Positions 1 to 9,814 of a stretch of 64,000 nucleotides of DNA are shown piece after piece. Position numbers and translations under genes: made by a program. Position 1 is the first letter of the stretch. Each line of letters opens with the position of its first letter. The notes under the pieces are model-generated. The model saw nothing but the letters and a program-made list of their open reading frames with translations. It searched no databases and was not told the origin of the DNA. The DNA comes from Haliclystus octoradiatus (taxonomy: Eukaryota > Cnidaria > Staurozoa > Stauromedusae > Haliclystidae). Location: positions 8,852,650-8,916,649 of the forward strand of contig OU744448.1 in assembly GCA_916610825.1 (NCBI GenBank), in the 5' to 3' direction.

Positions 1-52
1 ATATATATATATATATATATAATAAAAGGAGTCAAAGACTACACATTCATAA

Positions 53-92
53 TTGTTACTAATAGTTTCATGCTTACGCAATCATCAGACAA
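53..92 (-). ncRNA. Hammerhead ribozyme (type I, PLE-associated), minus strand
   Basis: Reading the minus strand: stem I strand TTGT, core CTGATGA, a 3-bp stem II (TGC/GCA) capped by GTAA, core GAA, a 3-bp stem III (ACT/AGT) with loop ATT, cleavage base A, then ACAA closing stem I. All invariant core bases are present. Positions 10.1/11.1 form a T.T mismatch, as in every copy in this window. The predicted cut lies between the A and the ACAA. Confidence 0.8.
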
Positions 93-132
93 ATAAACTA
101 ATTCGTTAACAAGGAATAAAGAATTAGTTTAT

Positions 133-172
133 TTGTCTGATGATTGCATAAGCATGAAACTATTAGTAACAA
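133..172 (+). ncRNA. Hammerhead ribozyme (type I, PLE-associated), plus strand
   Basis: This is the inverted partner of the copy at 53-92. TTGT 133-136, CTGATGA 137-143, stem II TGC/GCA with loop ATAA (a GTAA tetraloop in the other copies), GAA 156-158, stem III ACT/AGT, cleavage base A168, ACAA 169-172. The single base change in the loop breaks the GNRA tetraloop but leaves the core intact. Confidence 0.78.
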
Positions 173-1299
173 TTATGAATGTCTAGTCTTTGACTCCTTT
201 TATTATAGTTAGCTCTGTCAAATGATATCGAGCACTATTTTTTGCTATTAGATAATATCTAATATATATATATATATATGCAAGTACGTCAAATACAACA
301 TCAAAATCATACTGGTGGATATATGAAATGAAACAAAATGGGAATTATTTGAAGAACTTTCTACAACAGAGCTCTCTACAAAAATGTATACGAATGGTGG
401 AAAGTTTTTATGTTAACAATAAAGAATCTACAAGAAGAGGGACAGGTAAATCGGGAGATTTGTCTCCGAGATAACAACATCTCTAAGAAAGTGTATAAGG
501 AAGAGCTGGCAACTAGAACAGGAACATAAATTAACGAAGCAGTACAGCACAAGAGCAGGTTAAAAATGGCAAATGAACGTAGAAAGAAAGTTACAGAAAG
601 CGTAGGTGGAACGACGAGAGAGTTTTCCACTCACAGTCAAATAACAGAGGGAGACAGAAGAAGAAAGACAATTTGGACCCGGAAAAAGGAGCCTTGAAGT
701 GAGATCTCGGCTAAAGAGCACCTGGAAAGTGATATAAATGTTTTAATTCATGAACTATTATTCAAAAGCTTGTATTCTATTGCTAACATAGAAAAGAAAC
801 CCACAATGAAGAGCATTTAAGGCAACATAACAACACAGTTTATCTAAAATTATTTTGTGCGTATTAAAGATCTTTCTTAGGTCTAAAGTTACAGATCCAA
901 TCAATCTATTTTAATGGATTTTCTGAAAACAAAGTACCTATAGTTAATATTGATTTGAGTTTGTAGAATGAGATTGATGGAAGGAAGTATTCTGCAATAC
1001 TAGTGATGCATAAAGGTGAAATTGGTCTATAAATATTTGATCAGTACACGATCAATTTTGTGCTTTATTAGTGTAATCTTATAAAAAAATTTAAAAGATT
1101 CTGGATTTATAATTTCCATATAAATATTGTAAATACTTGTCGCCTTCATTGATGCCCATTGGGGCAACACTAACTCTGAAAGGACTGGGGTTGCACTTTA
1201 GAAAACATGAAATTCCTCCATAAATGTCTTCATATCCTATTGCTCAAACAATCATGATTTACATGGAGGTGTTGAATAGATTAATATACATATACTTAC

Positions 1300-1990
1300 T
1301 GAAGCATTCCTGGTACAAAGCTGATACATAGAAAGGATCTTGAAAGCAGTTATTATCCAATACAGATAGTTCAGTTCTCCATTCGAGATATGCTGAAACG
1401 CACAGTGGATAACCACACCCTTCTATACCACGGAGACCTTTCAGATATATATTAACGTTATTCAATGACAGATACGGATGCAGCATAGTTGTACCATTGT
1501 CTGGACGTATGTTTAACATAATAGAAACAGCACCTGGATTTTCTATGGGTATATCGAGTAGAACATTTATCTCCAAAGGAATGTTTGATGGACTAAATGG
1601 CAGAAAGATCTTCATAAAGTTGTTTCTAATAGGATGATACATGCCTAAAGTTACAATCAATTGAAATGTATTGTTTGGTATCTGATCTGTACGAAACAAC
1701 TCTTCTCTAGTAGTATTGAAAATCACGGCAACAGCTTTTACCATATTCCCGTAAAATATCACATAATTACTATATACACTACCTTGCATCTCAAACAAAC
1801 CGTTTAAGCATGGTGATGATGCAATTATACTCTGATAGCTCCGCAGAGTGTAAAGCTTGCATCTGAACAGAAGTAAGCTCATATTTTAGATTTATACCCG
1901 TAGGAGATATATATTGGTATGATCCAAATACTTCCCAAGCTTTTGATGTGTCTGTAACAGTAAATGTTTTGATTGGTGGAATGTCGTTGC
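1300..1990 (-). pseudogene. Exon of an unrecognised secreted protein, with an internal frameshift
   Basis: A clear acceptor (TTATTTGCAG, minus strand) opens an exon reading NDIPPIKTFTVTDTSK and ends at a consensus donor (TTCA|GTAAGTAT). It starts and ends in phase 1, but its 691 nt are one base too many. The upstream frame runs to about 1800 and the downstream frame takes over from about 1880, reading on to QECFS at the donor. A one-base indel, pseudogenisation or an assembly error would explain this. The first two bases (GC) complete the G left by the signal-peptide exon at 8974-9043, which is why I place both in one gene. I recognise no family. The C-terminal part has several cysteines and N-glycosylation-like sites, which suits a secreted protein. 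Further exons would lie beyond the window start. Confidence 0.5.
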
Positions 1991-2149
1991 CTGCAAATAA
2001 GATAACAAAACATTTTGTGAAAACTGTTATTATTCTTCTGTAAAATTGTTTAGTTTTGTTATTGCACTTTTGAATAGCAAACACTCGGGGAACTCTGGAG
2101 TGACACACCAATAATAATTTCAGCTAAAGAAACCAGCAATACTAACGAA

Positions 2150-3405
2150 AACACGAAAGGTCATTTAAGAATAGTAACAATCGAATGCTCACTTCACAAG
2201 CTTAATGCTATGTTCGCAGACGTGTACCAAATTAATGATTTATAGAAAATACTTTGTCAAAACATGAATTTTAATGTATTTACAAATTCTACATTGGTTT
2301 TATGAGTTTTTCGTCAAATATGTTGTTTAGAAACTGGAGATGTGAAATATTTTATTTGGTTCATTGTATAGAAGAGATAAAGTTCTGCTCTTTTCAAATA
2401 CGTGAACTTGCAGTTTGGAGTTGCAGTATCTTAATTTTTTCTAATTATAATACCTTGGTATAAGATCAGTCCATTATATTCAAGTTGCATAAGATTCACA
2501 AAATATACTTTACAAAACATAAAGACATGTCATTCCTACTGAATTATTTTGATGTGTCTGTATGATATTTGATGCATGTATTTCAAACAATTCGAGATCT
2601 CTTATAGCATTGCCCTCAATTCGTCATGAGCAACGTGATAGGTGACCTTGGATGTTGACGGGAAACTTTAAACTACAGACAAACAAATTTGCAAACATCG
2701 TAACAACAATGTTTGACAATTATAATAAATACTAATATTTCTATGGTTTGCAAATTGTTTGTGATTGGTTGATTGATGTTCACGTGACGTAATTTATATC
2801 GATTATCTCCCTCCTATGAACTGGAAAGTAGTTGTTATTTCCCGTCGCTCGTTGCAACGAAATTTGTTATTGCAAATATATGGCAAATCAACAAAGTACA
2901 CAGCGATTTGAGCATGGTACTCATACAGTATCCGAGAAGGCGAAAAGAATAAAATGTGCAAACAGAAAGATTTATTCGATACTGAGTCTTTTAAAATAAT
3001 TACCTCTTTTTGCACTATACTGCTCCTTTGCTTTAACGAAGGGCAATGTACGGAAGTAAATATAGCAATAAACATTTATCAAGCAAATGAAACAATGCCT
3101 TTGATTGAAATCCTGTCACTTTTTGAACGATTTAAAAAAGTATCAATTATGGTCAATTCTCAATTCTTTTACGGGTCATTGTTATTGTTGCGTTTTGCAG
3201 TTATACTGTAATACGAATAATGCAATTACTACTATCGGCTGCGTTTTATTATCTAAGTAAAACCATGTTTATAATAAAGCACTTAATGTACAACTGCCTC
3301 GGGAAACCATTCAGGTTCATCGGAGGACCTCGGACACTCGAGAAAATAAAACTCACTACTTCCCCCGCCAACCCTATTTATATTTATGCGTGAAGTATAT
3401 TCATT
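2150..3405. other. Non-coding stretch between the two PLE palindromes
   Basis: Reading the minus strand, this is the 3' end of the long intron of the secreted-protein gene. I see no conserved coding sequence. A plus-strand open frame of 85 codons at 2954-3211 starts with a hydrophobic stretch but has no splice context or family I recognise, so I do not call it a gene. Confidence 0.4.
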
Positions 3406-3510
3406 ATATATATATATATATTAGATATTATCTAATAGCAAAAAATAGTGCTCGATATCATTTATCAGAGCTAAATATAATAAAAGAAGTCAAAGACTAC
3501 ACATTCATAA

Positions 3511-3550
3511 TTGTTACTAATAGTTTCATGCTTACGCAATCATCAGACAA
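3511..3550 (-). ncRNA. Hammerhead ribozyme in the left arm of the PLE palindrome
   Basis: Same 40-nt layout as 53-92 on the minus strand: TTGT, CTGATGA, stem II TGC-GTAA-GCA, GAA, stem III ACT-ATT-AGT, A, ACAA. The core is intact and the GTAA tetraloop is retained. Confidence 0.8.
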
Positions 3551-3728
3551 ATAAACTAATTAATGAAAAACATACAGTTCCGCCTATATCGATTTACATT
3601 TTACAAACCTACAGTTATTGTTTAACAGATCAAAGGATTTTGATGCTATAGAAATAAATTGCATTGTTGTTATTTCCTATTATCGCTTGGTTAGTTATCA
3701 TCTGCATATTTAAATTAGAAAATATATA

Positions 3729-4222
3729 TTATGTTTTCACGGATTTATAATTAGTTAGGTAAAATTTATTGTCATGTCTACATTTGGAAATGAGTTCAGA
3801 CTTTTTATTCAATAGATCATCTTTAGTGCAAATGATGTGGTACTTTTCAATTAGGCATAGATGGCATTTTTTTGATTTATTGCTGTATGCTTTCGCTTTA
3901 GCTAGGCAGGTCCATTCAATTTTGTAGTTTTCTTTCCTATCATTTAGTCTCCAAATGTATTTCGAAAGTTGTGTGCTGTTAATATATCTTCTGTGTTTGA
4001 TCTTTGTTTGAAGGTTCCCTCCGTCAAACCGATGTAATTTTGACCTTCCTGGTCTTCTGTCGTGGTAACTTTTGCCTTGTAAACGAGGCTTTCTGTGAGG
4101 CATTCATTGTTAAATGGGCAAGGCCGTTTTACCCTACAGTTGCATTGTTTAGTACAAGCCTGCTGATTTTTCTTTTCTTTGTTAATTATTTCGTTGTTAT
4201 GGATGGTTATAATGGTCTTCAT
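3729..4222 (-). pseudogene. PLE GIY-YIG endonuclease C-terminal remnant (minus arm)
   Basis: Two overlapping frames together cover the C-terminal part of a Penelope-like element protein. The upstream frame (3944-4222) has the Cys-rich stretch CNCRVKRPCPFNNECL, then the GIY-YIG core with VYKAKV and NYIGLTEGTFKQR. The other frame (3729-4103) carries the distal half, including [20 protein letters not shown] and [11 protein letters not shown] frameshift near 3990-4100 separates them. In the family this domain nicks target DNA for retrotransposition. The reverse transcriptase half is absent, so this is a relic. Confidence 0.8.
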
Positions 4223-4495
4223 GTTTGAGGTGCAGCTGTAGCTAACTTTAATAGTGTTGGCGTTGAATATTTTGCTTAACTCGTTCGACTTTGGAAAGCG
4301 TTTTTTTATAAGGTTTAGAAATGTTCGGCCGATGTTTGTTCTGACACTTTTATTATAGGGCGGATTAAACTTGTCAGAACAAACATCGGCCGAACATTTC
4401 TAAACCTTATAAAAAAACGCTTTCCAAAGTCGAACGAGTTAAGCAAAATATTCAACGCCAACACTATTAAAGTTAGCTACAGCTGCACCTCAAAC

Positions 4496-4996
4496 ATGAA
4501 GACCATCATAACCAACCATAACAGCGAAATAATTAACAGAGAAAAGAAAAATCAGCAGGCTTGTACTAAACAATGCAACTGTAGGGTAAAACGGCCTTGC
4601 CCATTTAACAATGAATGCCTCACAGAAAACCTCGTTTACAATGCAAAAGTTACCACGACAGAAGACCAGGAAGGTCAACATTACATCGGTTTGACGGAGG
4701 GAACCTTCAAACAAAGATACACTCAGCATATGATGTCATTCAAACACAGAAATTATAAATTAACAGCACACAACTTTCGAAATACATTTGGAGACCAAAA
4801 GATAGGAAAGAAAACTACAAAATTGAATGGACCTGCCTAGCTAAAGCGAAAGCATACAGCAATAAATCAAAAAATGCCATCTATGCCTAATTGAAAAGTA
4901 CCACATCATTTGCACTAAAGATGATCTATTGAATAAAAAGTCTGAACTCATTTCCAAATGTAGACATGACAATAAATTTTACCTAAATAATTATTA
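4496..4996 (+). pseudogene. PLE GIY-YIG endonuclease C-terminal remnant (plus arm)
   Basis: Inverted partner of 3729-4222. The first frame (4496-4840) reads through the Cys cluster CNCRVKRPCPFNNECL, VYNAKV and HYIGLTEGTFKQRYTQH, then leaves frame after MSFKHRN. The distal half continues in another frame (around TQLSKYIW) and is cut by a second lesion near 4875. The breaks fall at different places from those in the minus arm, so the two arms decayed independently. In the family this is the GIY-YIG nuclease fused C-terminal to the reverse transcriptase, which is missing here. Confidence 0.8.
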
Positions 4997-5188
4997 GTCC
5001 GTGAAAACATAATATATTTTTTCTAATTTATATATGCAGATGATAACTAACCAAGCGATAATAGGAAATAACAACAATGCAATTTATTTCTAGAATCAAA
5101 ATCCTTTGTTCCGTTAAACAATAACTGTAGGTCTGTAAAATGTAAATCGATATAGGCGGAACTGTATGTTTTTCATTAATTAGTTTAT

Positions 5189-5228
5189 TTGTCTGATGAT
5201 TGCGTAAGCATGAAACTATTAGTAACAA
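5189..5228 (+). ncRNA. Hammerhead ribozyme in the right arm of the PLE palindrome
   Basis: TTGT 5189-5192, CTGATGA 5193-5199, T5200, stem II TGC 5201-5203 / GCA 5208-5210 with GTAA tetraloop, T5211, GAA 5212-5214, stem III ACT 5215-5217 / AGT 5221-5223, cleavage base A5224, ACAA 5225-5228. Stem I is 4 bp and stem III 3 bp, a minimal type I hammerhead. Predicted cleavage falls between 5224 and 5225. Confidence 0.82.
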
Positions 5229-5577
5229 TTATGAATGTGTAGTCTTTGACTTCTTTTATTATATATATTATTTTTTCTAAATGACAATCGAATGTTACAG
5301 GGAAGTAATGCAATCCAAATTTGTATACTTGTTCGCCGAGATTTTGTCAGTACGTTTGAAAAGTACTCACCATTTATGCAATGACGTAATTCTATAAATG
5401 GTAAATTTGCTAATAAAGGATCAATGTTATATACTTCGCTAGCTCGGTAAGCTCGTACCTATTTATATTATCGCTATAGTCAACGACTCGCAATAAACAC
5501 ACATTCAAATATATCAACCAGTGAATCACAAGTGTCCAATTTAGGGATTCCTACATTCAGTCCATTCTTATGGTTAA

Positions 5578-7840
5578 CAATGTTGTTGTTGTTGTTTATT
5601 TGTCAAAAATACTGACCGGATTATATAGGAAAGTAAAACTTCCACTTACATATATCCTTTAAATACATAAAGAAAGGATAAAATTAAAATGTGTTAATTG
5701 TGTTAACTATACTAGTAGTTCATATAGATTGTTAATTAACTTTGCATAAGGCATTTAGATCAACAGTGTTCAATTTTGATTTGAAGGAAATTAATGATTT
5801 GGAGGTTACCACGCTCTCTGGTAAACTGTTCCACCATGGAATTACTCGATTGATAAATTGGTATTTGCTGATATTTAGCCTACCGGATACATTTGTCAGT
5901 TGTAACTTTAAGGAGTTACCTCGCATTGAATATTTAGTTTTATTGAATTTACAAAATACTTCTAAATGTAAATCTACTAGATTATTAATAATTTTAAACA
6001 TCATTATCAGATCGCTTTTGATTCTCCTTAATTCCAAAGAATCAATATTAAGATACTTCAAACGAGTTTGATATGTTTGACCGTAAATGTGTTTGATGTG
6101 GCATACATGCCTGATAAATGTTCTTTGAACCTTTTCAATGCTAATAATATCTTTAATTAAATATGGTGACCATACAGGAGACACTGATTCTAAAAGTGGT
6201 CTCACGTACACACTGTATGCTTTCATTAAAACATCAGCATCTCTACTGGAGAAACATTTTCTTATTAGGAATGACCTAGACTTGGCCTTTGCAGTAATCA
6301 TAGCGCAATGAGCTGAAGGCTTGAGGTCGGTAGTGAATACAACTCCCAGGTCTTTTATTCTATTTACTGTTCTCAGTTCTTTTTCTTCCAAGTTGTAAAT
6401 CTGTTGCTGAACGTTGACATTTCCAAAGGAAAATACGCAACATTTGTGAAAAGCTAGACGTAACTGCCATGTTTGCGCCCATGTAACAACTTTATCTAAT
6501 GATCTCTGTAGATTTAGATTTGACTCTGATCTTGTAGAAAAGATTTTTGCGTCGTCTGCGAACAATTTGATATGACATTCGTCCTCAAGGCAACTTACAA
6601 TGTCATTAATAAATATAATAAACAATAGAGGGCCAAGTACGGAGCCCTGAGGTACACCACTGTCAACATTTAAAGAATTAGAATAGACATTTTCAATACA
6701 AACGGATTGAGTGCGACCAGATAAAAATGATGATATCCATTTGATGAGCTCGAATTGTATACCATATGCGTTGAGCTTAATAACTAGCTTATTGTGCGAC
6801 ACGGTATCAAAAGCTTTACTAAAGTCCAGATAGATTGTATCAGTTAATAATTTATTGTTTATTGCTTTAGACCAAATGTTAAGAGTAGATAACAGTTGTG
6901 TGCATGTCGAGCGTCGTTCTAAAAATCCGTGCTGCTCTCTGGTGAGAAGGCCATGTTTCAAAAAATACTGTTTCATTTGTTTTGAGATAATCGATTCCAT
7001 CACCTTGCATGTTACACAAGTCAACGAAACCGGGCGATAGTTTTGACATAATGAGGATTTTCCTGTTTTAAAGATTGGAATTACAAATGCTGTTTTCCAT
7101 ATAGATGGCAGTTGACCAGACTGCATAGACGATTCAAATAATATGGATAAAGGTAAAGTAATATCGTTAGCAATAGACTTGAGAAAGATAGCTGGATATC
7201 CATCAGGAGATGCAGACGCTTTATTTGGTAAGGCAAGTAACTCCTTGAGAATATCCTTTTGAGAGAAATTGATATATGACAAAGATGTAGTACTAATATT
7301 GACCTGTTGCAAAAATTCAGGATTGTTCCCATCATCCTGGGTAAAGACAGTAGCAAAATAATTATTAAAAAGTTCAACTTTATCACTGATATCAGTTACC
7401 TTTTCACCTATTTCATTTTGTACAGCAGGTATCGAAGGATGAGATTGTAGTTTACTATTTACAAATGAATAAAATCGGGAAAGAGAAACTTCCTCCAGAA
7501 GACTTTTTTCACGTTGAATATTGAATTCTTTTACTGCTTTCTCATACTCTTTCGATGCATTTTTAAAATCGGTATTTGATACGACAGAATTCCTGTAAGC
7601 CAGGCGTTTCCTTAGAGCAAGAGAGCGAATTGTCTTTGGATACTTAAATTTTCTATTCTTAGTCAAAGGAACAAAGTTATGAATACAGTAATCAAATATT
7701 TCAGAAATTATACTCCAAAAAGATTGAACATCACCATGGCAACTTTTCGATAAATGTATCCAATGGTCATCAGTGTAGAGGTTTGTATCAGGTGGAGAGG
7801 CATAATTGCTTTTACATAATTTCCTTGTGGATAACCACTA
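5578..7840 (-). mobile_element. 5'-truncated non-LTR retrotransposon (jockey/CR1-like LINE)
   Basis: The minus-strand element ends in a (CAA)n tail at 5581-5597, typical of LINEs that finish in a short tandem repeat. It holds the reverse transcriptase half of ORF2. The frame opens just inside a stop at 7838-7840, and no apurinic endonuclease domain or ORF1 can be seen upstream, so the copy is 5'-truncated, as most LINE insertions are. It lies in the long intron of the unrecognised secreted-protein gene (exons 8974-9043 and 1300-1990), in the same orientation. Confidence 0.85.
5732..7837 (-). CDS. LINE ORF2 reverse transcriptase (partial, open)
   Basis: An uninterrupted frame of about 700 codons; the first methionine gives 644 residues, but homology (DVQSFWSIISEIFDYC then FVPLTKNRKFK) extends upstream to 7837. 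RT motifs in order: the fingers region around YRPVSLTCVTCKVMESII, the first catalytic Asp in YLDFSKAFDTVSH, GVPQGSVLGPLLF, and the catalytic FADDAKIF. The C-terminal tail has WNSLPESVV followed by FKSKL, usual in jockey/CR1/L2-type elements. All catalytic Asp residues are present and the frame is free of stops, so the copy is fairly young, but it lacks the endonuclease and could not move alone. The exact clade is uncertain. Confidence 0.9.
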   Translation of the reverse strand, partial: WLSTRKLCKSNYASPPDTNLYTDDHWIHLSKSCHGDVQSFWSIISEIFDYCIHNFVPLTKNRKFKYPKTIRSLALRKRLAYRNSVVSNTDFKNASKEYEKAVKEFNIQREKSLLEEVSLSRFYSFVNSKLQSHPSIPAVQNEIGEKVTDISDKVELFNNYFATVFTQDDGNNPEFLQQVNISTTSLSYINFSQKDILKELLALPNKASASPDGYPAIFLKSIANDITLPLSILFESSMQSGQLPSIWKTAFVIPIFKTGKSSLCQNYRPVSLTCVTCKVMESIISKQMKQYFLKHGLLTREQHGFLERRSTCTQLLSTLNIWSKAINNKLLTDTIYLDFSKAFDTVSHNKLVIKLNAYGIQFELIKWISSFLSGRTQSVCIENVYSNSLNVDSGVPQGSVLGPLLFIIFINDIVSCLEDECHIKLFADDAKIFSTRSESNLNLQRSLDKVVTWAQTWQLRLAFHKCCVFSFGNVNVQQQIYNLEEKELRTVNRIKDLGVVFTTDLKPSAHCAMITAKAKSRSFLIRKCFSSRDADVLMKAYSVYVRPLLESVSPVWSPYLIKDIISIEKVQRTFIRHVCHIKHIYGQTYQTRLKYLNIDSLELRRIKSDLIMMFKIINNLVDLHLEVFCKFNKTKYSMRGNSLKLQLTNVSGRLNISKYQFINRVIPWWNSLPESVVTSKSLISFKSKLNTVDLNALCKVN

Positions 7841-7981
7841 GCAACAGCTAATGTTAAATAAAGTATAAAATACATAGAGAATAATTCATGGGCGCACGGA
7901 GATATGGGATTTAATTTTCGAGTGTTCAAATCTCTATCTCACAAGCGAGGCTTTGCGAGAAAAATGAGTTCATATCTCCAA

Positions 7982-8275
7982 GGCCTGTTTCATACGCCGT
8001 TCTGTACATGTGCCGATCCTATTCCGATTGAGAACGCCTTCAGATCGACAACATAAACAATTTGGTTTCAGACGCCGTTCCAAGGATTTCATGCATGAAT
8101 TCACATCTGATGAAGGCGTTCGGAACGGGTTAGCAGGTGTTCGGAACGCCTGAACACGATCCAATTATTGAAGGCGTTCTTATTCGTTTCATACGCCGTT
8201 CTGAACTCGATCTTTGATTTTTGGCAAGCGCATAATAGGATCGGCACATGTACAGAACGGCGTATGAACCAGGCC
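7982..8275. mobile_element. MITE with about 40-bp terminal inverted repeats
   Basis: The left end (from GGCCTGTTTCATACGCCG) is matched inverted by the right end (finishing CGGCGTATGAACCAGGCC), about 40 bp with few mismatches. The roughly 294-bp interior repeats the word TTCATACGCCGTTCTG at about 8186-8203 and has no transposase. A 3-bp CAA on each side may be the target duplication. The superfamily is not clear. Confidence 0.75.
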
Positions 8276-8973
8276 CAAGAAACTATGAATTGTTCTGTTC
8301 ATTATAAACAAATTAACTTGAGAGCATGTAGAACTTCAACAAAGTTTTTACTGCAATGAAGATGATTTCTATCACTTTTGAAAGAGGGAAACGACAAGTC
8401 AACTTTGAATTAAAATAATTACATTGGAATAATTTATAGTAAGATCTTGGTTTCTAATCTCAAAACAATAGGGTCACTGAAAAAGTCATCATTACTGTCA
8501 ATTTCTTTTCAAAATCCCAGATGACTAATCATCATGACAACCAAACCCTCGAGACATGGTGTTCCATTTAGTTTCCAAAGCGGGAGTTTCCGTGGTAACG
8601 CAAATGCAAGACGCTCTGTGATCGATTGAATAGTGTTATTTTTACGTGTGTGAAAATATCATATTTTTACTAGTGAATATCAACTTTATGGAATACGGCT
8701 TTATGAATGGTGCTAAGCCCACTAAAAACTAATGGTTAAATAATCAAGCAATTGTACTATATACTTAAAATAATCTATTATAATGTAGTTTTCAAATATT
8801 TCCTGTTTGTCCAAATGTCTAGGATTTAAAATAGTTTCATTTTGGTGCTGCAATTACATGGTACAGTATTACATCTTTTCTAATTCATATTAAAAAAAAC
8901 TTAAATTTGTTCCAAATTAAATCAAAGTTCATGTGGATACTGTACATAGCATGTGATACATGCCCCTACTTAC

Positions 8974-9043
8974 CAGGAATCACACCTTCAGTATAAGGAC
9001 AGTGAAGAATAACAAAAGCAATCATTCCAATGATTACGGCCAT
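8974..9043 (-). CDS. Signal-peptide exon of an unrecognised secreted protein
   Basis: On the minus strand an ATG at 9043-9041 opens 23 codons reading MAVIIGMIAFVILHC then PYTEGVIP. This is a short N-region, a hydrophobic core and a small-residue cleavage zone, a textbook signal peptide. The exon stops at a consensus donor (CCTG|GTAAGTAGG) in phase 1. The phase matches the acceptor of the exon at 1300-1990, which begins with GC then NDIPPIK. The intron would be about 7 kb and contains the LINE, a MITE and the larger PLE palindrome. I see no TATA box immediately upstream. Pairing with 1300-1990 rests on phase, strand and order alone. Confidence 0.55.
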
Positions 9044-9580
9044 CCTTGAAAGTGGAATGTTTTTAGAGCTGTAGTAAATAATGTTTTCTGATATTTCCAA
9101 GTTCTGCAAAGTCTTCTGAATACTTACTCAAACAATTCAAAACCAATGTTGCGTTGCAATGACATTTCAGTGTATAGATTATCATAACAGTTAATGTGAT
9201 GCTCTGCAGATCACGTTTATTATATCGAAATATAATAGTACTTTCAAGAAAACCCTCAAAATAGAGAGAATTTTTGTTTAAAAATGAACTCTGATTTCCT
9301 CATTGATTAAGCAAGCAAACTAATAACTTAGTGTGGTTTGGGATGGTATGGTACACAATATTGCTAACTTTTAGAATACATTTTAGTTGTGAGCAGTCTG
9401 TCTCTGGAAACGCTAAAATTCCAGCTGATCTCTAGAAAATGGTCGATCTCTAGAAAAATAATTATTTATATTAAACCAACTCCTTAGAAAATCATAATAA
9501 TCACGTGTTGGTATTTCGTTTCTGTCCAGCACGTTATTACCGTGTTTCTCTGAGCATCGAAGATGGCCGGAAGAACAATT

Positions 9581-9806
9581 CAGGGGTGGCACCAGGGGGG
9601 CAGGGGGCTACAGCCCTCCCGTCGGGGAAGACTAAATTTTATGTCGGGGAATTTTTTTAACATATTTCGTAAAAAACAATAGGAATTAGCTCCATTCCAG
9701 TATTAGAGACTATTGCCAAATTGTTTCTATGTAACATGGAAATTTGGCATAGCCCCCTGTCGGGGATGCCAGCCCCCTCGTCGGGGAAATCCTGGTACCA
9801 CTCCTG
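9581..9806. mobile_element. hAT-type MITE with 8-bp target duplication
   Basis: The ends are CAGGGGTGGCACCAGG and, inverted, CAGGAGTGGTACCAGG. The flanking 8-mers GAACAATT (9573-9580) and GAATAATT (9807-9814) match at 7 of 8 positions. CAGGGGTG ends with 8-bp duplications are the hAT signature. The 226-bp interior has repeated GTCGGGGAA words and no coding capacity. Confidence 0.85.
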
Positions 9807-9814
9807 GAATAATT

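Larger units (their letters stand above)
1..280. mobile_element. Palindrome of two inverted Penelope-like element ends (first copy)
   Basis: An arm of about 85 bp (21-104) is repeated inverted at 121-207 across a 16-bp spacer. Each arm starts with AATAAAAGGAGTCAAAGAC and contains a complete hammerhead ribozyme core (listed separately). The flank 209-270, which includes ATCGAGCACTATTTTTTGC, recurs inverted at 3409-3478, and both flanks end in (AT)n runs. This copy therefore looks like a deleted version of the larger palindrome at 3479-5266. Hammerheads in the pseudo-LTRs of Penelope-like elements are established for that class. Assignment to PLE rests on the GIY-YIG remnant in the sister palindrome. 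No coding sequence remains here. Confidence 0.75.
3409..5266. mobile_element. 1.8-kb palindrome of two inverted Penelope-like element 3' ends
   Basis: Arms 3479-4346 and 4372-5264 are inverted copies of each other around a 25-bp centre. Each arm runs from AATAAAAGAAGTCAAAGAC through a hammerhead, a fixed non-coding tail and the 3' part of a GIY-YIG endonuclease reading frame. The flank 3409-3478 matches 209-278 inverted, so the same target-side sequence borders both palindromes. Inverted and partial copies are usual for Penelope-like elements. The reverse transcriptase is absent, so this is a non-autonomous relic or structural variant. The arms differ by scattered substitutions and small indels and are not recent identical copies. 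Confidence 0.8.

Noticed and set aside
2954..3211. 85-codon plus-strand frame with a hydrophobic N-terminal part
   Set aside because: No recognisable family, no splice partner, and AT-rich composition typical of chance frames here.
8101..8130. CTGATGAAGGCGTTCGGAAC in the MITE as a possible hammerhead
   Set aside because: It has GAAC instead of GAAA and no stem III/I pairing; the words belong to the MITE's own repeats.
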